NCBI GenBank assembly: GCA_045535235.1
Contig: JAZSLG010000023.1
Span: forward strand, 1-7,139
Length of the DNA stretch: 7,139 nucleotides
Direction: 5' to 3'
Origin: Stercoripulliclostridium_A sp045535235
GTDB taxonomy: Bacteria > Bacillota > Clostridia > Christensenellales > DTU072
How positions within the stretch are numbered: position 1 is the stretch's first letter; each line of letters starts with the position of its first letter. Positions 1-6,964 of the stretch are shown here, in pieces. The position numbers and the translations under genes were made by a program. Under the pieces are notes generated by a model. It worked only from the letters and a program-made list of their open reading frames with translations, did no database searches and was not told the origin of the DNA.

Positions 1-1093
1 TGGCTACGATCCGACTTCGGTTAAGAATGGAGCCGTGAGTGCCTTCCATCCATTCCCAGTCGGCAAGTTGAACCATTTTTAGGTTATCGGTATTAATAAA
101 ATACATTTCACCGGAGGGACAGAATCTTTCGCCGTAAAGAGGAATACCGTTGTAGGAAAGAGTTCTAAATCCGCCGTCGAGGTTCAAGTAATCTATGTTG
201 GTGCGGTTGGATTGCAAATATTGGATATAGTCACGGCGTAGCTTCTTGTCGCATACGATTAAGTCGGGAGTAACGTCGCTCCTAGTTTCGAGTAAGTCCA
301 AAAAGTCTTGGATTGCCTCGGTGGAAAGCGCTTCGCCAAGCTCTCTTTGGGTGCCTTGCAAACCGTAGTTTTCACTCTTTGATTGGTTAAAGTATACGTC
401 ATCGTTAATTTCAAAGAGGTAAGGTAGACCTTGTAGCTCGGTATTTACGGAGTTGTGTGCGTAAATAATGTCGCCGGTTTCAAGAGGATTATCGGTGGGA
501 ATGGACTTGGTAAATACTACTTGGGAGTTGTCCACTCTAACGTCCGCAATACGAACTCCGGAGTGAATTAGTACGCTACCCCTATAAATATCAACCTTCA
601 TACCGGGAGTGAATAGTCTAACGTCGCTTACGGGAAAACGTGAACGGGAAGTATGACTGCTAAGGTCACTTACGGTACCCAATTTGCCAATTCCGTCAGT
701 CCAAAGCATACGGTTTAGGCTGTGACGTGCGCTGTTTATCATGGCTTGAATTTCGGTGCCAAGAACGTCTATAACGCCTTCCGCGGAGTCGCGAGTTAGT
801 CTAAGAGCTTTGTCGGTAATATCGATTACACCGTACACGTTACGAAGAGGAACTTCCAAGGTAGTGTGCATGGTGGGGCAAGACTCGGGAAGAGTTGCAC
901 CGTCATCGGCAGTAGAAAGTAATGCACCGCTAACACCGTAGTAAACGGGAACCATCGCGTTCTTACCATTCACGTTAACCGAGCTTTTTTCAATTTTATC
1001 GTAAAGGGGGCTTGCGCCACAGTTGATTTGTTTGGATACAACGTCAAGATAGAATGATTTTAATACGTCGTCGATTGCTTTAACACTAAGCAT
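1..1093 (-). CDS. Phage major capsid protein, HK97-fold type (C-terminus cut by window edge)
   Basis: This is the main structural protein of the phage head shell. The reading frame is open from the ATG at 1093 to the left edge, giving 364 residues with no stop, so the C-terminus lies outside the window. A Shine-Dalgarno AAGGAG (1105-1110) sits 11 bases upstream of the ATG. The protein has an N-terminal helix (residues 1-25), a segment resembling the E-loop and spine-helix region (about 45-130, including VPVYYGVSGALLS and a helix ending in LNRMLW), a beta-rich insertion (about 160-225), and a late segment with IPLYGERFCPSGEMYFINT (317-335) and WEWMEG (346-351). That last pattern is typical of coat proteins of many Bacillota phages. 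There is no obvious N-terminal delta domain of the HK97 type, which fits the separate scaffold gene just upstream. The family call rests on remembered motif style plus position after portal and scaffold; which HK97-fold subfamily it belongs to is not resolved. Confidence 0.88.
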   Translation of the reverse strand, partial: MLSVKAIDDVLKSFYLDVVSKQINCGASPLYDKIEKSSVNVNGKNAMVPVYYGVSGALLSTADDGATLPESCPTMHTTLEVPLRNVYGVIDITDKALRLTRDSAEGVIDVLGTEIQAMINSARHSLNRMLWTDGIGKLGTVSDLSSHTSRSRFPVSDVRLFTPGMKVDIYRGSVLIHSGVRIADVRVDNSQVVFTKSIPTDNPLETGDIIYAHNSVNTELQGLPYLFEINDDVYFNQSKSENYGLQGTQRELGEALSTEAIQDFLDLLETRSDVTPDLIVCDKKLRRDYIQYLQSNRTNIDYLNLDGGFRTLSYNGIPLYGERFCPSGEMYFINTDNLKMVQLADWEWMEGTHGSILNRSRIVA

Positions 1094-1104
1094 AGTTTGT
1101 TTTT

Positions 1105-1110
1105 CTCCTT
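1105..1110 (-). promoter_or_regulatory. Shine-Dalgarno site of the capsid gene
   Basis: AAGGAG lies 11 bases before the capsid ATG, in an A-rich 76-bp gap (1094-1169) after the scaffold stop codon. The strong site fits the high expression expected of a coat protein. I see no convincing promoter or terminator in the gap. Confidence 0.75.
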
Positions 1111-1169
1111 TTTTGTGGTTTTAATTTTTCGGTTATTCCAAAAGACCTAATATCAAAGAAAGCTACTAA

Positions 1170-1721
1170 CTAAACGCCCTTGGGGTCAGAGGTGATTTTC
1201 TTTAGTCTTTCGGTTGCAAGTGCGTTCGCCTCTTTGACTGTAAGAGGCTTGGCGTGGGGTGTAACCGATACTGCACCGCCACTAATAACGTGAGGAACGT
1301 TGTCCGCTTTGCGGGTGACCCTCGCGCTCATTCTCTCGCTTTCATACCTTTTGGCAAGCACTTGGAGGAGTGCGCTTTCCAAACAATCTTCCCTTTCCAT
1401 TAAACCTTTGTTTTCCTTAATGTAGTTGGTGATTTCCTCACCGAGGTTTTTGCTAACGGGATATTTTTGATGCAAAGCCTTCACCTTTTCCGCCCACTTG
1501 TCGTTTTCACGCCTTTCGTTAAGTTGGTTTTCCAGCTCCTTTAGTCTTTGCGACTTGCGAGTGAACTCTTGCTCCAACTTTTCGTAGGCGTTTTTTAGCT
1601 CGAGAGCAGTCTTAAATTTACCATACGAGTCCGATTCTTCCTTGTCGATAGCGGTGTTCTCATTAACCTTATCGGGGAGGAGTGCGGGTTGCTCGGTTAT
1701 AGTTGCAGTTTGATTATCCAT
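1170..1721 (-). CDS. Phage scaffold protein
   Basis: This is the 183-aa internal scaffold that guides capsid subunits into a procapsid and is later lost or recycled. The ATG at 1721 has GGAG at 1730-1733, eight bases upstream, and the gene ends in TAG. The chain is highly charged and mostly helical: a polar, disordered N-terminus (1-33), a strong predicted coiled coil (about 35-80, with AYEKLEQEFTRKSQRLKELE), a second helical part (about 95-130), a short Gly/Pro linker (about 138-158, NVPHVISGGAVSVTPHAKP), and a C-terminal basic helix (159-178, EANALATERLKKI). A basic C-terminal helix is where P22- and phi29-type scaffolds bind the coat protein; applying that here is inference. Position between portal and capsid supports the call. 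No protease motif is visible, so it is not a protease-scaffold fusion. Confidence 0.82.
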   Translation of the reverse strand: MDNQTATITEQPALLPDKVNENTAIDKEESDSYGKFKTALELKNAYEKLEQEFTRKSQRLKELENQLNERRENDKWAEKVKALHQKYPVSKNLGEEITNYIKENKGLMEREDCLESALLQVLAKRYESERMSARVTRKADNVPHVISGGAVSVTPHAKPLTVKEANALATERLKKITSDPKGV

Positions 1722-1753
1722 TTATTAATCTCCTTTTTTTTGTAGATATTTAA

Positions 1754-3559
1754 CTAATTCTCGTCGGCAAGACGATTTAGCTTTAATAGCACGCGGTGTC
1801 TTCTTACGTGTTCCTTTAGTAGCTTTTTGCTTTGTTCGGAAAGGGTTGTACGCCCACTCACAAAGGAGTTGACGTGTTCGGCAACGTGCAATTCATGGTC
1901 GTCAAGCTCGTCCACGTTCACCTTAATTCCCAGCGCCATATCGTGGTTTTCAAGGGTAGCTTTTCTAAGGTGAACTTCCTCGTCGTTACGTGAACTTTCC
2001 CAATTACCAAACCCAAGCATTTCCACTATTTTTGCGCGGTTACGGTTACTAATAATCCCATTTTCGTCGCCCAAAAGACCGCTACTTAGTAATTCTAATA
2101 CCATAGTCTTTCGTGTTGCGGGAGTTTCCACCATGGTGGAATCGCTTTCCATTACAATGTCGTCGCCCTTTAGCGAGCTTGCCCTAAAAGCCTTTAGCTC
2201 CACCTCTCCGTTTTTGCCGGAAATCTTTAGTAGCCTTTCTCCCAAACTGAACTCACGATACAAGCGCAGTACGTGGCGTGCAACCTCTTTTACGGCGCTT
2301 CTAATACTTTCCGTAGTAACGCTTAGTCGCATGTAGTCTTGCTCTATTAAAAGGGATAGCGCGTAGCCGGATATAGTCGCCTCGGCGTTAGAAGAGGTGT
2401 GTACGTTATCGTTAACTCCGGAGATAAGTTTGAACTCGGCAAGCAGTCTGTCCTCTTCGTCCCTAAACTCTTGGGGTACGGTTCCCGGACTCATTAGGAG
2501 TGGTGGCGTACTGCCCTGACGGTAGGTTATAACCTTGCCGGGAGCAAGGCCCTCTTCTTCCAGTTCTTCCAAATCAACTGCGCCCTCTTCAACCGCCAAG
2601 ACACCCATGGAAAGTCTACTCATATACTCGTGTTTGCGGTTTTTTACCGCGTTAAAGGCGCGTTGAACGGGGATTAATCTTTCGATTACCGAGGTGCCGA
2701 AGAAGGAACAAGGATTACTAAAACTTACCTGTTTAATAAAGGGGAAAGCTCTACTACCGTTCTCTCCGTTAACGTAGGGAAGAGGTCCGTCGTGGAGCAA
2801 CTTATCCCCGCTAACTATGGTAAGTCTACCTTCGGGGAACTCGCTCGAAGGCGCTTGATAACGCTCGATTACCATGGCGTAACCCTCTTTTTTAACGGCA
2901 TCCGTCCTAAATCCCATGAACGAGGTCTTACCGCTAAGGGTATGAACGGTGTCGTTTAGCATGAGTGAAACCTCCTCCGGCTCCACCTTTTTACCCCACA
3001 AGTCCAATATCTGTTTGACTGGGTATGCCTTGGCGTGGATGATGGATTGTAATGCTTGTAGCTTTGGTTCACTGAGGTTATCGGGATAAATTTCATAGGA
3101 AGGACATACCGCGATTTTGACCTGACCGCCCCTTTCACCATCCCAAAAAACCTTGTAAAATACGCTTCCCGTAATCTCCGCCCACAAATTCGCCTCGCCG
3201 AAAAGTCGGTAAAAATCATTGTCGGCAAAGGTGGTTTCTATCAGTTTGGTGGCAAGGGAGGCGCTTTGGACATCCTCTTCCTCACCGCTTGCGGGACGAA
3301 CGTTAACGGCACAATTTACCCTAGTAAACTTGGCAAGACGGCTCTCTATCAGGGGCGCAATATGGTTGTAAACCTCGCGTTCTTCCCAATGATAACGCTT
3401 GCCGTAGTCCACTATTTCCAGTTTGGAGTTTAGCGCGGAATATTGGTTACCCTCCAAAAAATTTAGGTTGAGTAGCCACTTGGCTTCCAAATGTTTGCGC
3501 TCTTCCCTGCGCTTGAGAAAGTCTTGTTGAACTTCTTCTACGACGTTTGTGTTAATCAT
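1754..3559 (-). CDS. Phage portal protein (P22-like)
   Basis: The portal ring sits at one vertex of the head, receives the terminase and is the channel for DNA entry and exit. The product is 601 aa if translation starts at the ATG at 3559, which has AGGAG five bases upstream (3565-3569). The frame also reaches a TTG at 3589, but that would place this Shine-Dalgarno site inside the gene, so I reject it. An N-terminal helical part (1-80) leads into a mixed clip/wing region with an acidic stretch DLEELEEEG. Then comes a long stem/crown-like helical region containing SGVNDN, a Ser/Asn loop and GYALSLLIEQDYMRLS. The C-terminus is helical and His-rich (DDHELHVAEHVNSF and KEHVRRHRVLLK), a pattern I associate with portals of Clostridia and Bacillus phages. 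The length suits the P22-like portal class. The gene lies 32 bp before scaffold, with a 96-bp gap on its 5' side. Confidence 0.9.
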   Translation of the reverse strand: MINTNVVEEVQQDFLKRREERKHLEAKWLLNLNFLEGNQYSALNSKLEIVDYGKRYHWEEREVYNHIAPLIESRLAKFTRVNCAVNVRPASGEEEDVQSASLATKLIETTFADNDFYRLFGEANLWAEITGSVFYKVFWDGERGGQVKIAVCPSYEIYPDNLSEPKLQALQSIIHAKAYPVKQILDLWGKKVEPEEVSLMLNDTVHTLSGKTSFMGFRTDAVKKEGYAMVIERYQAPSSEFPEGRLTIVSGDKLLHDGPLPYVNGENGSRAFPFIKQVSFSNPCSFFGTSVIERLIPVQRAFNAVKNRKHEYMSRLSMGVLAVEEGAVDLEELEEEGLAPGKVITYRQGSTPPLLMSPGTVPQEFRDEEDRLLAEFKLISGVNDNVHTSSNAEATISGYALSLLIEQDYMRLSVTTESIRSAVKEVARHVLRLYREFSLGERLLKISGKNGEVELKAFRASSLKGDDIVMESDSTMVETPATRKTMVLELLSSGLLGDENGIISNRNRAKIVEMLGFGNWESSRNDEEVHLRKATLENHDMALGIKVNVDELDDHELHVAEHVNSFVSGRTTLSEQSKKLLKEHVRRHRVLLKLNRLADEN

Positions 3560-3564
3560 AAACT

Positions 3565-3569
3565 CTCCT
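3565..3569 (-). promoter_or_regulatory. Shine-Dalgarno site that fixes the portal start
   Basis: AGGAG inside a run of A residues, five bases before the ATG at 3559. It decides between this ATG and the in-frame TTG ten codons upstream (3589), which has no comparable site. Confidence 0.8.
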
Positions 3570-3613
3570 TTTTTTAATGTAATTAGCAAAAATCAATTTT
3601 TTTAGTATGGTTT

Positions 3614-3650
3614 CGGTTGATAACCGGACTTTAGCCAATTAAGGCATTGG
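3614..3650 (-). promoter_or_regulatory. Two short inverted repeats in the gap between replication-like gene and portal
   Basis: The 96-bp gap 3560-3655 is the largest inside the operon. It holds two perfect dyads: CGGTT-GAT-AACCG (3614-3626) and CCAAT-TAAGGC-ATTGG (3635-3650). A consensus -35 hexamer TTGACA on the minus strand (3654-3659) overlaps the TGA stop of the upstream gene, but I find no good -10 box 16-18 bases downstream of it. Neither dyad is followed on the minus strand by a T-run, so they are not ordinary terminators for the operon. They may be a regulator binding site, an mRNA processing site or an attenuator; this is inference. Confidence 0.35.
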
Positions 3651-3655
3651 TTTTG

Positions 3656-4471
3656 TCAAAGGTTATCCAGGTCAACCTTTGTTACGTCAATAAAGACGGA
3701 GTCGATTTCCTCTTTCGTGTACGTTTGGGGAATAACGTTGTGTATAACGTCATACTTTGGCGTTCTCTTAAAATCGGCATAGGCACCGGCGATAAGTCTA
3801 TCAAGATGCCTATCCAATACCGATATGGTCACAAAGCTTTTGCGTGCAAAATCGGACTTGTCGTATTCACTTTTAGCAAGACGATAGGAAGCAATATCAC
3901 GAGTGGGTGTGTCATCAAAATGGATATTAAAAATCTCCTTGACCTCCTCTATACTCGCAGTAGCGGGAGAAGGTAACTTTTCTTTTTCTAACACTTTTTC
4001 TTTTCTATCTATCTCTTTTTCTATTCTCTTATTCTCTACTGATTCGCGCGACGTTTTTGGAACGCTTTTGATACCGTTTTCAGTACGGTTTTGGGTGGTT
4101 TTTAGCTCATTAACGGCATCGTTTTTTAGTTGATATTCGCCTTTGTCGTTAAGGGTGATAAGCCTCTTTTCCTCTCCACAGTTGTTGGTGTTCCAGCGGT
4201 TCTCCTCCTTTATTTGGTTGTGAAGATGCCAATGTTTGACGGCTACCGCCTTGGAGTTTGGAAAGCCCAGCAAGAAACCGCTTTCGATTAGCCTTTTAAT
4301 ATTGCTACTCCTTATCCCTAACGCACGCAAAATAACGCTTGGGTTGGATATGAATCCGTCGTCGTCCGCCCGCATGCACAAATGTACGTAGAGGATTTGC
4401 TCGGAAGGTTTTAACGTCAAAAACTCCGTGCTACCAAGTATTTTTAGCGAAAACATACGTTTGAAAGTCAT
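3656..4471 (-). CDS. Phage replisome-organizer / DnaD-type N-terminal domain protein
   Basis: The 271-aa product resembles phage replication-initiation proteins of Bacillota. Residues 1-85 follow the known pattern of their winged-helix N-terminus: RMFSLKILGSTEFLTL, then YVHLCMRADDDGFISNP (28-44), a helix-turn-helix-like segment (46-66), a short strand and KHWHLHNQIKEE (79-90). In the family this domain binds origin DNA and helps load the helicase. Residues 120-168 are a low-complexity K/E/R linker (RIEKEIDRKEKVLEKEK). I cannot match the C-terminal part (170-271) to the DnaD/DnaB_2 domain; it ends with YTKEEIDSVF and an acidic tail seen in some phage replication proteins. The start follows the terL stop TAA by one base, and purine-rich sequence at the end of terL could serve as a weak ribosome site, so coupling is likely. 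A start at Met6 is possible. Location between terL and portal is unusual for a replication gene. Confidence 0.7.
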   Translation of the reverse strand: MTFKRMFSLKILGSTEFLTLKPSEQILYVHLCMRADDDGFISNPSVILRALGIRSSNIKRLIESGFLLGFPNSKAVAVKHWHLHNQIKEENRWNTNNCGEEKRLITLNDKGEYQLKNDAVNELKTTQNRTENGIKSVPKTSRESVENKRIEKEIDRKEKVLEKEKLPSPATASIEEVKEIFNIHFDDTPTRDIASYRLAKSEYDKSDFARKSFVTISVLDRHLDRLIAGAYADFKRTPKYDVIHNVIPQTYTKEEIDSVFIDVTKVDLDNL

Positions 4472-4472
4472 A

Positions 4473-5900
4473 TTATTTTCTCTTTCTCTCCCTAATTAGT
4501 CTTTCTTTGTGACGCATTAAGGCACTTGGCTTTGGAGTAGGCTCCTCGTTACGTAGGTTTGCCATTACGTAATACCTGAACTCGTCCATGGCATGGTCGT
4601 CACGCTTTACCGGGGTATCACCGCTACCCCAAGAATAGCCCTTTATCTCCCTAATGAAATTTACGCAGTTTTTGAATACGAAAACGCGGGGCGGTCTACT
4701 TACGAAAAGCTCGCGTACCTTGCTTATTCCTGTGAATAAGTCCTTGTTTACCTTGGTGTTAACCGCTATACCGCGCTCGTAAAACAGCTCGGCAACACTC
4801 TTTTCACTTTGTAACGTGCGCTGGGTGGACGCCGAGTCGATTAACGCTAAAAGCCTACCGTCCGGGCGAAAACTCCAACCAATATCCTTTGCAATACGAA
4901 GTATCTTTTCCGCGTGATAGTCCACGCTCTTTCCACTTTCGTAATGCTCGTAGGCAACGTAAATATTCCCGTCGTAGTCACGGTAGTAAAAGTGACAGGA
5001 CAAAGGATTTCTCAGCCCGGGGTCGATACTAACTCCGCTTTGCCATTCCTTGGGTAAGGTAAAAGGCTCTATTACGTGTACCGAACTATCAAACTCGGGA
5101 TACACAAGTCCACTATTTGGCATAAATCTACCATATCTGCGAGCTTCCAAATTATCGTCGGAAAGCACCCTACTAAGCCTCTCCGTTTCCTCTTTACTAA
5201 GGAAGGGATTGTCGCTCCACTCCATATTGATAGTCCAAACTTCGGGGTCGTTACGCGGGTTAAGGTATATCTCGTCATACACCCAAGTTAGACCCTTTAG
5301 CGGGGTCATAGTGCCAAACACGTCGCCACGTTTGTCCATGACGCGCATTAGACATTCGTGGTAAATATCCTTGGGTGGCTCCTCGTCGAACCACACGAAA
5401 TCCAACGATGCGCCTTGGAACTTTTCCCTGCCTTGCTCGTAGCTTTTGAAGGACAACCTACTTGTTCCACCAAATACGTTTTTGATATAGATAGTATCTA
5501 TTACGCCCTCATCGGGGGAGGACGATACCCCTTTTAGCATTGTGATTTTGCTTATCCACTCCGGGTTAAGGTAGTGCAGTATCTTCCTTTGACACACCTC
5601 GCGTTGCACCTCGCTACTAACGGTACACGCCCAGCCCGAAAGGTTTTTCCTATTTGCGCGGTATGGGTGTATCCCTCTAAGCATCCAAAGGCACTCCACC
5701 GCACCGCACTCCGTCTTGCCGGAACGGTTTCCACCAAATACCCATCGGTTGCGCTTTTGACAACGGTGAAATGCCATTTGCTTAGCGTGAACCCTCTCTC
5801 CCAGGTTATATCTCTCTATCGTGCGACAATCGTAACGGCGCTTCTGCTCGCCCTCAAGAGCAAGTATCCTAGCTATTATCTTTCTTTCTTCTTCCAACAT
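4473..5900 (-). CDS. terL: Phage terminase large subunit (packaging ATPase and nuclease)
   Basis: The 475-aa motor protein drives DNA into the procapsid through the portal and cuts concatemers. The ATPase domain (about 40-255) has a Walker A loop GGNRSGKT (56-63), a Walker B LDFVWFDEE (166-174) with catalytic Glu after Asp172, and a coupling motif TMTPLKG (197-203). The RNase H-like nuclease domain (about 285-450) shows three acidic sites: SIDPG (Asp293), LALIDSAS (Asp355) and RDDHAMDEFRYYV (Asp434/Asp435/Asp439). All key residues are present, so the gene looks functional, and the length is normal for the family. The C-terminus is very basic (RHKERLIRERKRK), possibly for DNA or portal contact. 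The ATG follows the upstream TAG stop by six bases and has only a weak AGG, so translation is probably coupled to the 109-aa gene. The motifs suit a T4/P22-like TerL; whether packaging is headful or site-specific cannot be told from the sequence. Confidence 0.95.
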   Translation of the reverse strand: MLEEERKIIARILALEGEQKRRYDCRTIERYNLGERVHAKQMAFHRCQKRNRWVFGGNRSGKTECGAVECLWMLRGIHPYRANRKNLSGWACTVSSEVQREVCQRKILHYLNPEWISKITMLKGVSSSPDEGVIDTIYIKNVFGGTSRLSFKSYEQGREKFQGASLDFVWFDEEPPKDIYHECLMRVMDKRGDVFGTMTPLKGLTWVYDEIYLNPRNDPEVWTINMEWSDNPFLSKEETERLSRVLSDDNLEARRYGRFMPNSGLVYPEFDSSVHVIEPFTLPKEWQSGVSIDPGLRNPLSCHFYYRDYDGNIYVAYEHYESGKSVDYHAEKILRIAKDIGWSFRPDGRLLALIDSASTQRTLQSEKSVAELFYERGIAVNTKVNKDLFTGISKVRELFVSRPPRVFVFKNCVNFIREIKGYSWGSGDTPVKRDDHAMDEFRYYVMANLRNEEPTPKPSALMRHKERLIRERKRK

Positions 5901-5906
5901 ATTCGC

Positions 5907-6236
5907 CTACTTTTTATTGGAAATATAATATTTTTCCGCCGTTTCTTTGAATTTTTCCAAATAAAATTCGTTCTCCGTCCTCTGTCTACTCTCTTCCAAG
6001 CGGGCGTTATGCTCCTCCATTTCACGTATAAGTTCCTTGCTCCTCTCCACCCTAGTGCGCCTAGCATGGGTTATCATCCTTGCATCAATGCGCTCGTAGG
6101 GAAAGACTATAAGCAATACGTCATCTTTGCCGTGAAGCTCAAACTTGCCCTTTTTGGTATTAAAATGTAGGGTATAATTGCCGTCGATTTCCTTTAGCCT
6201 TTGCGATATATCAAATAGGTCTTGCGTTATTAACAT
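5907..6236 (-). CDS. Small phage protein of unknown function, directly upstream of terL
   Basis: This is the first gene of the minus-strand operon. I place the start at the ATG at 6236 (109 aa), which follows AGAGGTGG three bases upstream; the frame continues to 6287 but that extension has no ribosome site and would use up the whole divergent spacer. Residues 18-47 look like a small beta-sheet (YTLHF, KFELHG, DVLLIVFPY). Residues 50-105 form one long charged helix, probably a coiled coil (ARMITHARRTRVERSKELIR, then REMEEHNARLEESRQR), and the tail is KYYISNKK. Its place is where phages usually keep the small terminase subunit, which is often helical and forms rings. However, I see no clear DNA-binding helix-turn-helix at the N-terminus and it is shorter than most TerS proteins. 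TerS is therefore a positional guess only; an unrelated phage accessory protein is as likely. Confidence 0.7.
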   Translation of the reverse strand: MLITQDLFDISQRLKEIDGNYTLHFNTKKGKFELHGKDDVLLIVFPYERIDARMITHARRTRVERSKELIREMEEHNARLEESRQRTENEFYLEKFKETAEKYYISNKK

Positions 6237-6274
6237 AAACCACCTCTTTCTCTTAAAATACGCGTTAATATTCG

Positions 6275-6283
6275 TGATAAAAT
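6275..6283 (+). promoter_or_regulatory. Extended -10 promoter of the plus-strand gene
   Basis: TGATAAAAT matches an extended -10 element (TGn followed by TAAAAT, close to TATAAT). No good -35 hexamer is seen 16-18 bases upstream; the best is a weak TTAAAA at 6253-6258 with 19-base spacing. Transcription would be expected to begin about seven bases downstream, at or next to the ATG at 6290. The 53-bp spacer 6237-6289 must also hold any promoter for the divergent phage operon, but I see no convincing one for that strand. Confidence 0.5.
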
Positions 6284-6289
6284 ACAAAT

Positions 6290-6964
6290 ATGAAACTGTT
6301 AGTTACTCTTATTTCGCTACTCGTCATGCTGTCCACCGCCCCCAAAGTCGCCTATGCCGATAACTCTACTCCACACGTAGTAATAGAGGCAGATATTTGG
6401 CTTTACGATGACAAAGGGGAAAAAATCTTTATGCTTCCCAAAAGCTATTATGCACGCATAAACAATTTGGACGATACCTACTATTACGTCACCTTTAACG
6501 GCGTTGCCGGTAAAATCAAAAAGAACGAGGTGCGGGCAGTAGGTTACGAGTTCCAAGCGACGGGAACTACAGCTGACCTTACTATAAGTAGCGACTACGC
6601 CGATTTTTACGGTCTACAATTAAAAAAGCATCCCGATACGCAAGCGGACAACGCGCTCACCATACCAATGAATGCTACGTTTACCTTTATCGGTAAGTAC
6701 CCAAGCGGAACGGGGGAAACTTGGTACTACGTTAAATATGAAAATACTTTGGGGTACGTTAAAGCCAACCGCACCAGCGCTCCGGATTTGGAAATTCCAC
6801 TCTTTACTCCCGAGGTAAGTGCCTCGCCCGTTCCGGAGGAAGAGGAGAAAAAAGACTCGATAATATCGAGTATTGATAGTACGGAGTTAAAAATAATCAT
6901 AATTGTGGGGTTGGCGATACCGGCGGTGGCTATTGTGGTGCTTATATTTCTCCGTCGCAAGTAA
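6290..6964 (+). CDS. Secreted, membrane-anchored protein with SH3-like repeats
   Basis: The 224-aa product has a cleavable signal peptide (1-23: basic Lys2, hydrophobic core LLVTLISLLVML, AYA before the probable cut). Next come two beta-rich, tyrosine-rich segments that look like bacterial SH3 domains (about 27-85, with YYYVTFNGVAGKIKK, and about 92-162, with WYYVKYENTLGYVKA). The 'YYVxY...GYVK' pattern recurs in both, suggesting an internal duplication. A Pro/Glu linker (about 170-190, VPEEEEKKDS) leads to a transmembrane helix (about 201-221) ending in LRRK. The protein would sit on the outside of the membrane with a short cytoplasmic tail. Bacterial SH3 domains often bind cell wall or proteins; the target here is unknown. 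No Shine-Dalgarno site precedes the ATG, and the next Met (residue 13) would destroy the signal peptide. It is transcribed away from the phage operon and could be a moron or a neighbouring host gene. Confidence 0.75.
   Translation: MKLLVTLISLLVMLSTAPKVAYADNSTPHVVIEADIWLYDDKGEKIFMLPKSYYARINNLDDTYYYVTFNGVAGKIKKNEVRAVGYEFQATGTTADLTISSDYADFYGLQLKKHPDTQADNALTIPMNATFTFIGKYPSGTGETWYYVKYENTLGYVKANRTSAPDLEIPLFTPEVSASPVPEEEEKKDSIISSIDSTELKIIIIVGLAIPAVAIVVLIFLRRK

Noticed and set aside
1094..1169. Possible promoter or terminator between scaffold and capsid
   Set aside because: The gap is A-rich on the minus strand but I find no stem with a T-run and no paired -35/-10 boxes; only the ribosome site is supported.
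2956..3228. 90-aa minus-strand open frame in the portal gene
   Set aside because: Same strand but another frame inside the portal; no ribosome site or domain, composition rich in Arg/Ser as expected of a frame-shifted read.
3560..3589. Portal start at the TTG at 3589 (ten residues longer)
   Set aside because: The strong AGGAG at 3565-3569 is correctly spaced for the ATG at 3559 and would be coding if TTG were used; no ribosome site precedes TTG.
3647..3976. 109-aa plus-strand open frame
   Set aside because: It is antisense to the replication-like gene, and the minus frame has clear family motifs.
4073..4089. ACCGT...ACGGT inverted repeat
   Set aside because: Only five pairs inside a coding region with no supporting context; expected by chance.
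5574..6170. 198-aa plus-strand open frame
   Set aside because: It lies antisense across terL and the 109-aa gene, spans their junction, has no ribosome site and no recognisable domain; treated as a shadow.
6237..6287. N-terminal extension of the 109-aa protein to 6287
   Set aside because: The ATG at 6236 has a good purine-rich ribosome site; the extension has none and would overlap the divergent promoter region almost to the opposite ATG.
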